From NCBI GenBank assembly GCA_016720805.1, contig JADKJZ010000002.1, positions 186,001-250,000 on the forward strand: a stretch of DNA of 64,000 nt, given 5' to 3'. Below the pieces are notes generated by a model. The model saw only the letters and a list, made by a program, of their open reading frames with translations, ran no database searches and had not been told where the DNA came from. Within the stretch, counting starts at the first letter, position 1; every line of letters begins with the position of its first letter. The translations under genes were made by a program, and so were the position numbers. This stretch comes from Gemmatimonadota bacterium. GTDB lineage: Bacteria; Gemmatimonadota; Gemmatimonadetes; Gemmatimonadales; GWC2-71-9. Of the stretch, positions 55,582-64,000 are shown in pieces.

Positions 55582-55995
55582 CTGCACGTCGAACTCGCAG
55601 CCCTCGCCGACTATGCCCTGGTCGATCAGTACGGCAAGCTCTCCATCCTGGGGATCTGGCGGCACCTGATGGTCGGGCAGTTTCCTGGCGTCCACCCGCG
55701 CGCGCACCTGGTGGTGCATGTGCGCGGGCGGCGCACGGAGGTCGGCCAGCATCAAGTCACCGTGCGATTGGTCGATCCCAATGGCGACTCCCTGTTCGAG
55801 CAGAACGGGATGATGGAAGTGAACGAGCCGCCGGCCGGCGTCATGGATCTGGACGCGCCGCTGGTGCTGGTCTTCGACGTGCCGCTGTCGGTGCCGGGTG
55901 AATACGCCTTTGTCGTCTTCCTCGACGGCGACGAGGCGGCGCGCGTGCCGTTTCTCGCCTCCGCCGCCGCGCCCCAGGGCGGGATGGTGCACTGA
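55582..55995 (+). CDS. DUF6941-like protein with a non-standard start
   Basis: The frame encodes HVELAALADYALVDQYGKLSILGIW.., a pattern of an uncharacterised family with a D-x-x-GK-L-S-I-L-GI core (DUF6941-like). The C-terminal part has VPLSVPGEYAFVVFLDGDEA. No ATG, GTG or TTG exists near the natural start; CTG 55582, 2 bp after the cyclophilin stop, is the best candidate. The frame upstream overlaps cyclophilin. The stop overlaps the HD gene by one base. Confidence 0.6.
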   Translation: MHVELAALADYALVDQYGKLSILGIWRHLMVGQFPGVHPRAHLVVHVRGRRTEVGQHQVTVRLVDPNGDSLFEQNGMMEVNEPPAGVMDLDAPLVLVFDVPLSVPGEYAFVVFLDGDEAARVPFLASAAAPQGGMVH

Positions 55996-56585
55996 TGACC
56001 GCCACGGCGTGGCCCCGCGAGCGCGCCTGGCAGCTCATGACCGAATGGACGGCGTCGCCCGCACTTCGGGCGCACATGCATGCCGTGGAGCTCTGCATGC
56101 AGCATCTGGCGCCCCGCTACGACGGTGATCCGGCGTGGTGGGGCGTCGTCGGCCTGCTGCACGACTTCGACTACGAACGCTTTCCCAACGCCGATCAGGC
56201 CGCCGACGCGGAGCACCCATCGGAGGGCGTCCGTCACCTCCGCGCGCTTGGCTTCCCCGATGAGGGGTGCGAGGCGATCCTCGGCCACGCGGCCTTCACC
56301 GGCGTGCCCCGCGTGACCTCGCTGGCCAAGGTGCTCTTCGCCGTCGACGAACTCGCCGGCTTCCTGGTGGCCTGTGCGCTGGTGCGGCCGTCGAAGTCGC
56401 TGGCCGATCTCGAGGCGCCCTCGGTGCTCAAGAAGCTCAAGGACAAGGGCTTCGCACGCGGCGTCTCGCGCGACGATGTCCGGGTCGGCGCCGAGGAGCT
56501 GGGCGTGCCGCTCGACGCACTGATCCGCGACCTGCTCGTCGCCCTTCGCCCGCACGAACAGGCCCTCGGTCTGGGCATCGCATGA
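55995..56585 (+). CDS. HD-domain hydrolase
   Basis: The 196-residue protein has RAHMHAVELCMQHLAPRY and GVVGLLHDFDYERFP, the H...HD pattern of HDIG-type phosphohydrolases, then FTGVPRVTSLAKVLFAVDEL with the distal Asp. The substrate is not known; some homologues are annotated as metal-dependent phosphohydrolases. Coupled to DUF6941-like and PLD genes. Confidence 0.88.
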   Translation: MTATAWPRERAWQLMTEWTASPALRAHMHAVELCMQHLAPRYDGDPAWWGVVGLLHDFDYERFPNADQAADAEHPSEGVRHLRALGFPDEGCEAILGHAAFTGVPRVTSLAKVLFAVDELAGFLVACALVRPSKSLADLEAPSVLKKLKDKGFARGVSRDDVRVGAEELGVPLDALIRDLLVALRPHEQALGLGIA

Positions 56586-57994
56586 CCCCCTCGCCCGTGC
56601 GCCTCCGCGCGGGAAGCGGTGGGCTCGTGCGCGCGCTGGATCGCGCGGCCGGCATTCAGGTCATCCCCGGCAACGCGGTCACCATCCTGGTCGATGGTCC
56701 CGACACCTACGCCGCCATGCACGCGCAGATCGCCGCGGCCACCCGACGGATTCATCTCGAGAACTACATCATCCACGATGACGAGGTGGGTCAGGGCTTT
56801 GCTGATGCCCTGATGGCGAAGGCGCGGGCCGGCGTGACGGTGCGGGTACTCTATGACTGGGCTGGGTCGTTCGGCACGTCGCGGCGCTTCTGGCGTGCCC
56901 TCCGCGAGGCCGGCGTCGACGTGCGGGCGTTCGGACCGCCGCGTCTCCGCGATCCGCTGCTCTTCTTTGCCCGAGACCACCGGAAGCTGTTGGTCGTGGA
57001 TGGCGCGGCGGCGGTCACGGGCGGCCTCTGCATCGGAGATGAGTGGGTCGGCGATGTGGCCAAGTCGCGGCGCCCCTGGCGGGACACGGCGGTGGCGATC
57101 GTCGGCCCGGCCGTCCGTGCCCTCGAGGGGGCCTTCATTCGGGCGTGGACCTTCGCCGGGGGAGCCCCCCCGGATGACACCAACGAGCTCCCGCCCGACG
57201 TCGAGGAGGCTGGTGACACCGCCGTTCGGGTCGTGGCGACGGAGCCGGGTCGGGAACGGGCCTACCGGACGATCGACCTGATGTTGGGGGTCTCCGGGGA
57301 GCGGATCTGGGTCACCGAGGCCTATCTTGCGGCGCCCCAGCGGATGTATCAGGCGTTCCAGGACGCCGCGCGGGACGGGGCCGACGTCCGGTTGCTCCTC
57401 CCCGGATCGAGCGACCTGCCGACGATCAGAAACCTCGCGCGGGTGGGCTATCGTCCGTTATTGCGGGCTGGGGTCAGGATCTGGGAGTGGACCGGCCCGA
57501 TGCTTCATGCCAAGACGATCGTCGCCGATCGGCACTGGACCCGGGTGGGCTCCAGCAACTTGAATGCGTCTTCGCTGTTGGCGAATTGGGAACTCGATAT
57601 CTTTATCGACGATGAGGCTATTGGCGAAGCGATGGAACAGCAGTTTCGGTTGGACCTGACCATGGCTCGCGAGGTCCTCCTCCGGCCGCGCCGCCTCCCA
57701 GCCCTCTTCGGTCGGGTGGTCCCTGGCAAGCTTGACCTCGCGGCCCCCGCCGGGGAGGTGCCTGCCCACGCCCGGAGCGGTTGGGAGCGGGTCCGGGTGG
57801 CTGCGGTGATCGCCGGGGGGCTGGCCCAGGGGGCGCGGGCGGCCGTCTTCGGCCCCCTCGCCCTGGTCCTGTTGCTGCTGGCCGTCGCTTTCGTGCTCTT
57901 CCCGGCGACGATGGCGGTGGCGGCCGCGATCCTCTCGGGATTGGCAGGGGCCGCGCTCGCAACCCGGGCCCTCAGCCATCGGGAGCGGGGATGA
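56582..57994 (+). CDS. phospholipase D family protein, cardiolipin synthase-like
   Basis: ATG 56582 overlaps the HD stop and gives 470 residues. Two HKD motifs are present: DHRKLLVVDGAAAVTGG near 135 and MLHAKTIVADRHWTRVGSSN near 305. VTILVDGPDTYAAMHAQIAA leads the first PLD domain. Two C-terminal hydrophobic helices (about 405-460) anchor it, unlike typical Cls with N-terminal anchors. It probably makes or remodels phospholipids, but substrate choice is inferred. Confidence 0.88.
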   Translation: MTPSPVRLRAGSGGLVRALDRAAGIQVIPGNAVTILVDGPDTYAAMHAQIAAATRRIHLENYIIHDDEVGQGFADALMAKARAGVTVRVLYDWAGSFGTSRRFWRALREAGVDVRAFGPPRLRDPLLFFARDHRKLLVVDGAAAVTGGLCIGDEWVGDVAKSRRPWRDTAVAIVGPAVRALEGAFIRAWTFAGGAPPDDTNELPPDVEEAGDTAVRVVATEPGRERAYRTIDLMLGVSGERIWVTEAYLAAPQRMYQAFQDAARDGADVRLLLPGSSDLPTIRNLARVGYRPLLRAGVRIWEWTGPMLHAKTIVADRHWTRVGSSNLNASSLLANWELDIFIDDEAIGEAMEQQFRLDLTMAREVLLRPRRLPALFGRVVPGKLDLAAPAGEVPAHARSGWERVRVAAVIAGGLAQGARAAVFGPLALVLLLLAVAFVLFPATMAVAAAILSGLAGAALATRALSHRERG

Positions 57995-58019
57995 TCAACC
58001 TCCCCCAGCGGGGAAGCGT

Positions 58020-58574
58020 ATGACGGGCGTGGATGAAGCCGCGCTCGCCGCGCGTGCCGCCAAGGGAGATGCCGAGGCCTTCGGGGCCCTCGTGGACCGG
58101 CACGCACCGATGGCTCGACGGGTGGCCTACACCATCCTCGAGGACCGGGAAGACGCCGACGACGCGGCTCAGGAAGGGTTTCTCTCCGCCTGGCAGGCGA
58201 TCGCGCGGTACGACCCCCGTCGGGCCTTCCGGCCCTGGCTGATGCAGATCGTGGTGAACGCCGCCCGGGACCTCCGGCGGCGGCGCCGGGTTCGAACGAC
58301 CGAGATGCTCGACCATGTGTCGGCCGCCTCTCGGGACGACCCGGCGAGGGAAGTGGGAGCGATGGATCTGGGCGAACGGCTGAACGCCGCGCTGGCCACC
58401 CTCCCCGAGCGGCAACGATTGGCAGTAGTCTTGTTCGATGCAGAAGGGTATCCGCAGGCCGAAATCGCGGCGATGTTGGGGATTCCCGAAGGGACAGTGA
58501 AGTCGGATGTGTTCCATGGACGTCGGGCGCTCAGAAAGGTGCTCGGCTCGGTGAAGGAGGAGTGGGATGAGTGA
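58020..58574 (+). CDS. ECF sigma factor (RpoE-like)
   Basis: The 184-residue factor has sigma region 2 (FGALVDRHAPMARRVAYTIL, DDAAQEGFLSAWQAI, FRPWLMQIVVNAARDLRRRR) and region 4 (LATLPERQRLAVVLFDAEGY, AEIAAMLGIPEGTVKSDVFH). It directs transcription of a small regulon, likely including the following genes. A membrane protein gene overlaps it by 8 bp, as expected for a sigma/anti-sigma pair. Confidence 0.94.
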   Translation: MTGVDEAALAARAAKGDAEAFGALVDRHAPMARRVAYTILEDREDADDAAQEGFLSAWQAIARYDPRRAFRPWLMQIVVNAARDLRRRRRVRTTEMLDHVSAASRDDPAREVGAMDLGERLNAALATLPERQRLAVVLFDAEGYPQAEIAAMLGIPEGTVKSDVFHGRRALRKVLGSVKEEWDE

Positions 58575-58896
58575 CATCAGTCCGTTTTCGGCGACGCGGG
58601 ACGACGAGCTTGGCTCGGCGGTCCGTGCTGCGTTGGAGCCGATGCATCACGAGGCGTTCGTCGCCCGGGTGCGCGCACGGATCGGCCAACAGGGGCGCGC
58701 CTGGGAAGACGAGCTGGCCGGCTGGTTCTGGCAGGGTCTCGTGGCCGCCTCGCTGGCCACGGTCCTGGCGGGCTGGGGCTGGAGCCGCCCTGCAACCAAT
58801 ACCACGGTCGAAGCATCGGTTGCCAGTGAGCTCCTGGACGGCAAGCGGCCTGGCGCCGACATCCTGCTGGTCGCGATGACGTCGGGGGATCGTTGA
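58567..58896 (+). CDS. putative anti-sigma factor, single membrane helix
   Basis: The 109-residue protein has a charged N-terminal cytoplasmic part (MHHEAFVARVRARIGQQGRA), one membrane helix (WFWQGLVAASLATVLAGWG) and a short outer tail. Size, topology and overlap with the sigma gene suggest an anti-sigma factor, without a zinc-finger motif. No family is recognised with confidence. Confidence 0.6.
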   Translation: MSDISPFSATRDDELGSAVRAALEPMHHEAFVARVRARIGQQGRAWEDELAGWFWQGLVAASLATVLAGWGWSRPATNTTVEASVASELLDGKRPGADILLVAMTSGDR

Positions 58897-59465
58897 CCAC
58901 CTCGCGCACCCGCGCGGTCACCCTGCTGGTCACGGCCCTCGTGGTCGGGATCATCGTGGGCGGCACCGCGTTGACCGTGGCGGTGCGCGAAGGCAAGGCC
59001 GACTTCGTCTTCCGGGGGATGCGTGGTCCCGGCGGACGCGGCAATGGTGGTCGCGACGGTGGCGGGAAGCACACGGAGTGGCTGGCCCGGGAGCTCAACA
59101 TCACGGTTGACGCGGTGGTGGCGGACAGCATCAACGCGATCTATTGCCGACGGGTCGTCGGCATCGATTCGGTGCTCGCCTCCTATCAGGAACGGAATCG
59201 CCCGATGATGGACTCCCTCTATGAGGGGATCCGTCCGGAGATCGAAGCCCGTCGCGATCAATCACGCTCCGGCATCCGGGCACTCCTGACGCCCGACCAA
59301 CGTGCGAGGTACGACTCGATGATCGCTGTGGACGATTCCAGCCGCCGTGCAATGCGCAGCTCTGGCCCGCGACCGTTCCGCCCTGCAGGACCCTGTTATC
59401 CGGGCACCACTGACGGACCGAATGCACCGACTGGACGAGGAGGATCACCCCGTGGCACGCGCTGA
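58893..59465 (+). CDS. periplasmic CpxP/CnrX-like sensor protein
   Basis: TTG 58893 overlaps the previous stop (TTGA). The 190-residue protein has an N-terminal membrane anchor (AVTLLVTALVVGIIVGGTAL), a Gly-rich linker, then helices ending IRALLTPDQRARYDSMI, the LTPxQRxxY motif of CpxP/Spy and periplasmic heavy-metal sensors. By analogy with CnrYXH it could release the sigma factor upon a periplasmic signal. Metal ligands are not obvious. Confidence 0.65.
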   Translation: MTTSRTRAVTLLVTALVVGIIVGGTALTVAVREGKADFVFRGMRGPGGRGNGGRDGGGKHTEWLARELNITVDAVVADSINAIYCRRVVGIDSVLASYQERNRPMMDSLYEGIRPEIEARRDQSRSGIRALLTPDQRARYDSMIAVDDSSRRAMRSSGPRPFRPAGPCYPGTTDGPNAPTGRGGSPRGTR

Positions 59466-60780
59466 ACATCTCTTCCGCGCCGCGACTGCGGCGCTTTTGT
59501 TGACGGCTTCGGCCACCGCCCCGCTCTCGGCCCAGCAGGCCCCCGCGGCGATCACGCTGGCCGAGGCGCTCCGCCGCACCGAAGAGGTGACGCCGGGCGT
59601 CGTCTCGGGTCGCGGCTCGGTGCGCAGCGCCGAACTGGCGGTGCGTCAGGCCAAGTGGGCGTTCGTGCCGCAGATCACGCTGCAGCCGCAGGCCAACCTG
59701 CAGATGAACTCGGGGCAGTCGCGCGTCGACCCGATCACCGGCGCGGTCGTCAGCGGCAACACGACCAACCCGAGCTACGGCATGAACGTCTCGGCGTCGC
59801 TGCCTTTGTTCGACGGCTTCGCGCGGAACCACTCGCTCCGCGCCGCCCGCGCCCGCGAGGACGCCGCCGACGCCAACTACACCACGTCGCGCTTCTCGGC
59901 GGCACTGGCGGTGACCAACGCCTTCTTCGACGCCCTGGCCAACAAGGAGCTGCTGCAGGTGAGCGCGGCGGCTGTGGCGCGCGCCGAGGAACAGCTCAAG
60001 GTGGCAACTGCTCGGCTTCGGTCCGGATCGGGCCAGCGTACCGACTCGTTGACCGCCCTGGTGACGCTCGGCCAGGCCCGACAGAACCGCCTGACGGCCC
60101 AGGCCAACTTGGCGAATGCCGAGGCGAACCTCGGCCGTCTGGTGGGCAGTGAGTCGCGCGTCGCCGCCATCTCGGATTCGGCATTCTATCGGACACCGGC
60201 GGCGCTCGACACCACGTCCCTCCGCGTTGAGGCGATGCAACAGGCACCGGCGCTCCGCAGCTCGGATGCCAGTCTCCGTGCGGCGAAGGCGCAGCTTGGG
60301 CAGCAGAAGGCGGCGTATTTCCCGACCCTCAACGTCTCGGCGTCGAACAACTACAACGCCAGCAAGACCAACGATTACACGCTTGAGGCCCGCCGGCAGC
60401 TGTTGGTCGGTTTCAGCATCACGCCGTGGACCAACTATCAGCGCGAGACGCAGATCGAGAATCAGTCGATCGCGGTCGACAACGCCGAAGCGACATTGGC
60501 CGACCAGCGCCGGCAGATCTCCGCGCAGTTGACGCAGAATTTCGCGTCCTTGGCCAATGCGCAGGAAGCGATCGAGGTCGCCAAGGCCTCCGTGCAGGCC
60601 TCGGAAGAGAACGTGCGGGTGGCGGAGCAGCGCTACCGGCTCGGCGTGATGACGATCGTCGAGATGATGCAGATCCAGGAACAGCTCACGCAGGCGCAGG
60701 TCAACGAAGTGCAGGCCCGCTTCACCTATCTGCGCACCAAGGCGCAGATCGAGTCGATCGTGGGCCGGAGGTTGCCGTAA
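59452..60780 (+). CDS. TolC family outer-membrane efflux protein
   Basis: GTG 59452 with GAGGAGG eight bases upstream is preferred to longer frames; it starts the signal peptide (VARAEHLFRAATAALLLTAS). The 442-residue protein has two TolC repeats with ITLAEALRRTEEVTPGVVSG, NYTTSRFSAALAVTNAFFDA and QAQVNEVQARFTYLRTKAQI. It forms the outer-membrane channel of the following exporter. The stop overlaps the ATPase start (TAATG). Confidence 0.92.
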   Translation: MARAEHLFRAATAALLLTASATAPLSAQQAPAAITLAEALRRTEEVTPGVVSGRGSVRSAELAVRQAKWAFVPQITLQPQANLQMNSGQSRVDPITGAVVSGNTTNPSYGMNVSASLPLFDGFARNHSLRAARAREDAADANYTTSRFSAALAVTNAFFDALANKELLQVSAAAVARAEEQLKVATARLRSGSGQRTDSLTALVTLGQARQNRLTAQANLANAEANLGRLVGSESRVAAISDSAFYRTPAALDTTSLRVEAMQQAPALRSSDASLRAAKAQLGQQKAAYFPTLNVSASNNYNASKTNDYTLEARRQLLVGFSITPWTNYQRETQIENQSIAVDNAEATLADQRRQISAQLTQNFASLANAQEAIEVAKASVQASEENVRVAEQRYRLGVMTIVEMMQIQEQLTQAQVNEVQARFTYLRTKAQIESIVGRRLP

Positions 60781-61535
60781 TGGCGAAGGACATCAGCACG
60801 ACCGCCGAGCGCATGGCGATGTTGCCGGCGGACGTGCCGCGGGATGCGATCATCGTGACCCGCAATCTCAAGCGCGAGTATGTCATGGGCACCGAGGTGG
60901 TCCGCGCGCTGCAGGGCGTGGACATGACGATCCGGAAGAACGAGTTCGTCGCGATCATGGGCCCGTCGGGCTCCGGCAAGTCCACGATGATGAACATGAT
61001 CGGCTGTCTCGACACGCCGAGCGAAGGCGAGTACTGGCTGAACGGCTACCGGGTGAGCGACCTCGACGACGACGCGCTGGCCCGGATCCGGAACAAGGAG
61101 ATCGGCTTCGTCTTCCAGACGTTCAACCTGCTGCCGCGTGCCTCGGCGCTGGCGAACGTCGAACTGCCGATGGTCTACGCCGGCGCCTCCTCGAAGGAGC
61201 GCCGGAGCCGGGCGGAAGAGGCCCTGAATCAGGTCGGCCTCGGCAACCGCATGCACCACCGCCCGAACGAGCTGTCGGGCGGGCAGCGCCAGCGCGTGGC
61301 GATCGCCCGCGCGCTGGTGAACCGTCCGTCGATCATCCTGGCGGACGAACCGACCGGCAACCTGGACTCGGCCACCTCGGTCGAGATCATGGCGCTGTTC
61401 GAGACCCTGCACCAGCAGGGGCAGACGATCATTCTCGTGACCCACGAACCTGATATTGCCGCGCACGCCAAGCGCCAGATCGTCCTCCGGGACGGCAAGG
61501 TGGCCAGCGACGCGAGCAGCATGGAGAAGCACTAA
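60780..61535 (+). CDS. MacB-type ABC transporter ATP-binding protein
   Basis: The 251-residue ATPase has Walker A GPSGSGKSTMMNMIG, Q-loop GFVFQTFNLLP, signature ELSGGQRQRVAIARAL, Walker B IILADEPTGNLDSATS and the H-switch VTHEPDIA. The LPRASALANVELPM region fits the LolD/MacB group. It energises the adaptor-permease export system with the genes after it. Confidence 0.94.
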   Translation: MAKDISTTAERMAMLPADVPRDAIIVTRNLKREYVMGTEVVRALQGVDMTIRKNEFVAIMGPSGSGKSTMMNMIGCLDTPSEGEYWLNGYRVSDLDDDALARIRNKEIGFVFQTFNLLPRASALANVELPMVYAGASSKERRSRAEEALNQVGLGNRMHHRPNELSGGQRQRVAIARALVNRPSIILADEPTGNLDSATSVEIMALFETLHQQGQTIILVTHEPDIAAHAKRQIVLRDGKVASDASSMEKH

Positions 61536-61536
61536 A

Positions 61537-63030
61537 GTGAAGCAGCCCATCCGCCTCCTCGCCGTCCTTGCCCTCGTGACGGCCACCGCCTGCAAGAAGG
61601 AAGAGCCGGCGCCGGTCTACGAGGCCGTGGCCATCGGCAAGCGCGACATCATCGTGACGGCGCAGGCCGCCGGCGCGATCAATCCCGACACGATCGTGGA
61701 CGTGAAGTCGCGCGCCTCCGGCGAGATCACCGACCTCGCGGTCGAGACGGGGCAGCTGGTCCGGCGTGGCGCCCTGCTGGCGCGCGTCGATCGGCGCGTC
61801 CCGCAGAACCGGGTGTCGCAGGCGGAAGCGGCGGCGGAAGTGGCGACGGCGCGGCTCCGGAACGCCGAGGCGCAGCTGCGCCGGGCCAAGGAGCTCTTCG
61901 CGTCGCGGGCGATCACCGAGCAGGAACTCGAGACCACGACACTCGACGTCGCCAACTCGAAGGCCGCGGTCATCTCGTCGACCATCGACCTCGAGAACGC
62001 CAAGATCGCGCTCGAGGACACCGAGGTGCGCGCCCCGATCAACGGGACGATCATCGCCAAGAACGTCGAGCGCGGCACCGTCATCTCGTCGCCGGTGAGC
62101 GACGTTGGCGGCGGCACCGTGCTCCTCAAGATGGCCGACCTCACCCTGGTGCAGGTCAAGACCTTCGTCGACGAGACCGACATCGGCAAGCTGCGCGTCG
62201 GGCTCGAGGCGAACGTCACGGTCGACGCCTATCCGAACCGGCCGTTCAAGGGCGAGCTGCTCAAGATCGAGCCGCAGGCCGACACCATCCAGAACGTGAC
62301 GATGTTCCCGGTGCTGGTGCGGATCGACAACAAGGACGGCTTGCTCAAGCCAGGGATGAGCGCCAACGTCCGGATCGGCGTCGGCGAGCGGCGTGACGTG
62401 CTCGCGGTGCCGAACGCAGCGCTGCGGACCGAGCGTGACGTGGCCAGCGCGGCCACGGTGCTTGGCCTGGCCGAGGCCGATTTCAAGACGATGCTCGAAG
62501 CGGCCAAGGCCGCGGCGGCGCCGCCGGCCGGCACGCCGAGCCCCGATGGCGCGCTCGAATTGCAGGGCAAGGGTGGCGCACCGGTCGACGCCAAGCCGGC
62601 GACGGATCCGAAGGCCGCGGCGGGGGCCACCGGCCAGCGTGGCGCGGCGGGTGGGCAGACCGGCCGCGGCGGCGCCGGCGGGCAGACGGGTGGCCGGGGT
62701 GGACGCGGCGGCGGCAACGGCGACGCCTTCAGCGGCGGCACCTACATCGTCTTCGTGCAGCGCGACGGGAAGCCGACGCCGGTGTACATCAAGACCGGGT
62801 TGACCGACCTCGACTACTCGGAAGTGAAGAGCGGGCTCAAGGAAGGCGACATGGTGCTCATGCTGCCGAGCGCCTCGCTGATCCAGGGCCAGCAGAACCT
62901 GCAGAACCGGATGAAGTCCATGAGCGGCGGCCTCCCGGGCCAGTCGAACACCGCGGCGCCGGCCGCTGGTGGGGCGGGCAAGGGTGGGGCGACGCCGGCG
63001 GCTGGTGGCGCGAAGCCCGGAGGGCGTTGA
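61537..63030 (+). CDS. periplasmic adaptor (MacA/HlyD-like) lipoprotein with Gly-rich insert
   Basis: GTG 61537 gives 497 residues with a lipoprotein signal ending TATAC. The adaptor pattern includes VDVKSRASGEITDLAVETGQ, coiled hairpin AEAQLRRAKELFASRAITEQ, IALEDTEVRAPINGTII and LKPGMSANVRIGVGERRDVL. A low-complexity Gly/Ala/Gln stretch (about 355-400) interrupts the last domain and another ends the protein. It bridges permease and TolC. Confidence 0.9.
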   Translation: MKQPIRLLAVLALVTATACKKEEPAPVYEAVAIGKRDIIVTAQAAGAINPDTIVDVKSRASGEITDLAVETGQLVRRGALLARVDRRVPQNRVSQAEAAAEVATARLRNAEAQLRRAKELFASRAITEQELETTTLDVANSKAAVISSTIDLENAKIALEDTEVRAPINGTIIAKNVERGTVISSPVSDVGGGTVLLKMADLTLVQVKTFVDETDIGKLRVGLEANVTVDAYPNRPFKGELLKIEPQADTIQNVTMFPVLVRIDNKDGLLKPGMSANVRIGVGERRDVLAVPNAALRTERDVASAATVLGLAEADFKTMLEAAKAAAAPPAGTPSPDGALELQGKGGAPVDAKPATDPKAAAGATGQRGAAGGQTGRGGAGGQTGGRGGRGGGNGDAFSGGTYIVFVQRDGKPTPVYIKTGLTDLDYSEVKSGLKEGDMVLMLPSASLIQGQQNLQNRMKSMSGGLPGQSNTAAPAAGGAGKGGATPAAGGAKPGGR

Positions 63031-63031
63031 T

Positions 63032-64000
63032 ATGCTGATCGGCGAGACGATTCGAGTCGCGTTGGCCTCGATCCGGGCCAACAAGCTGCGGGCCCTGCTG
63101 ACCATGCTCGGCGTGATCATCGGCGTCGCGGCAGTCATCACCGTCGTGGCGATGGGGACCGGGGCGCAGAAGGCCGTCGAGGACAAGATCAACTCGCTCG
63201 GCGCCTCGCTGGTGCAGATCAACGCCGGCCAGGGGATGAACCGCGGCGTGGCGACGCAGGATCGCGCGGCATTGCTCGTGGCCGACTACGAGGCGCTGCG
63301 GCGTGACGCGACGACGCTGAGCGAGGTCGTCCCGGAGCTGCAGAAGAACCAGCAGGTCCAGCTGGTGTCGACGAACATCAACACCTCGATCGTCGGCACC
63401 ACGGCCAACTATCCCAAGGCGCGGAACTACACCATCACCACCGGCCGGATGTTCACCGATGGCGATGATGCGGCGCGGCAGCTCTATGCCGTCGTCGGCT
63501 CCGACGTGCCGAAGATGCTGAACGTCAACGCGGGCGCCATCATCGGCCAGCAGATCCTGATCCGGAAGCTGCGCTTCGAGGTCATCGGCGTGCTGTCGTC
63601 GAAGGGCTCGCAGGGGTGGCAGAATCCGGACGAGCAGATCCTGATCCCGCTGAACACCGCGCGCTACCGCGTCTTCGGCACCGACCGGCTCCGCTCGATC
63701 GCCGTCGTCGTCCGCGACAAGGTGCCGATGGAGCAGGGGATGGTCGAGGCCGAGCGGATCATGCGCCGCGAGCACAAGATCCGCCCGGGCGCCGACAACA
63801 ACTTCCAGATCGTCTCGCCGAAGGAGTTCCTCGCGACGCAGCAGCAGACGTCCGAGACCTTCTCGCTCCTGCTCCTCGCGATCGCCGGCGTCTCGCTGCT
63901 GGTCGGCGGCATCGGCATCATGAACATCATGCTGGTCTCGGTCACCGAGCGCACCAAGGAGATCGGCATCCGGAAGGCGCTCGGTGCCACCAAGTTCACG
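63032..64000 (+). CDS. MacB-like ABC transporter permease, N-terminal part (truncated by window edge)
   Basis: ATG 63032 has GGAGG about ten bases upstream. The 323 residues visible contain the MacB periplasmic-core domain: first helix LTMLGVIIGVAAVITVVAMG, then a large extracytoplasmic domain, and the FtsX region LLLLAIAGVSLLVGGIGIMN followed by TERTKEIGIRKALGA. The frame is open at the window end. It completes the TolC/adaptor/ATPase/permease set; no ATPase is fused, unlike MacB itself. Confidence 0.92.
   Translation, partial: MLIGETIRVALASIRANKLRALLTMLGVIIGVAAVITVVAMGTGAQKAVEDKINSLGASLVQINAGQGMNRGVATQDRAALLVADYEALRRDATTLSEVVPELQKNQQVQLVSTNINTSIVGTTANYPKARNYTITTGRMFTDGDDAARQLYAVVGSDVPKMLNVNAGAIIGQQILIRKLRFEVIGVLSSKGSQGWQNPDEQILIPLNTARYRVFGTDRLRSIAVVVRDKVPMEQGMVEAERIMRREHKIRPGADNNFQIVSPKEFLATQQQTSETFSLLLLAIAGVSLLVGGIGIMNIMLVSVTERTKEIGIRKALGATKFT

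Noticed and set aside
1..64000. tRNA, rRNA or prophage genes
   Set aside because: No cloverleaf-like CCA-ended genes, rRNA segments, terminase, capsid or phage integrase were recognised; the only recombinase is IntI.

Overview
The window is a GC-rich bacterial chromosome segment. Gene density, frequent ATGA/GTGA gene overlaps, RCC1/BIG2 lipoproteins, 6-bladed beta-propeller proteins, paired DUF481 barrels and TAT-type Gfo/Idh/MocA oxidoreductases suggest Gemmatimonadota or a close relative. That placement is inference; no rRNA or tRNA gene is present to settle it.

Positions 1-2500 are chromosomal flank: the end of an alpha/beta hydrolase, a TauE/SafE exporter with a DUF1634 partner, and a DUF202 membrane protein. 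Positions 2536-20977 are a chromosomal integron. A complete IntI-type integrase (19973-20977, minus strand) lies beside a candidate attI (19908-19972). Fifteen attC or attC-like sites follow, read leftwards. Integrase and cassettes point the same way and the array abuts the integrase 3' end, so this is the rarer reverse-integrase layout. From attI outward the cassettes carry a membrane-HTH protein, a membrane protein, five consecutive toxin-antitoxin modules (BrnTA, YefM/YoeB, PIN/Phd-like, ParE-like, MazEF-like), a Cdd1-like helix-hairpin-helix protein, a four-helix membrane protein, a beta-propeller protein, two VOC proteins, a barrel-like protein and a methyltransferase. Two very large RCC1-repeat lipoprotein genes interrupt the array. 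Site quality decays with distance from the integrase.

From 21 kb on is core genome in short operons. It holds a ribosome hibernation factor, an acyl-CoA dehydrogenase, and a carbohydrate block (two GH20 hexosaminidases, DUF1080 hydrolase, NupG-like transporter, Gfo/Idh enzymes, CutC). These are followed by a MOSC protein, an AlaX-type editing protein, two DinB proteins, two DUF481 barrels, a 5'-nucleotidase, PlsC, an M42 peptidase, and an ECF transporter (S-T-fused A). A run of small enzymes follows with a PolX-PHP protein and endonuclease III, then cyclophilin, HD and phospholipase D proteins. At the right end an ECF sigma factor, a putative anti-sigma and a CpxP-like protein precede a TolC/ATPase/adaptor/MacB-like export system that runs off the window.

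The core operons, but not the integron, are bounded by an unusual intergenic element: inverted arms of tandem 7-base units, each carrying a stop codon in the direction of an incoming ribosome. Ten are seen, and several genes terminate inside them. Two also enclose a shared 70-bp palindrome. Other notable points are a fused EcfA with complementary loss of ATPase motifs, a PolX whose polymerase aspartates are gone, and two frameshifted genes.
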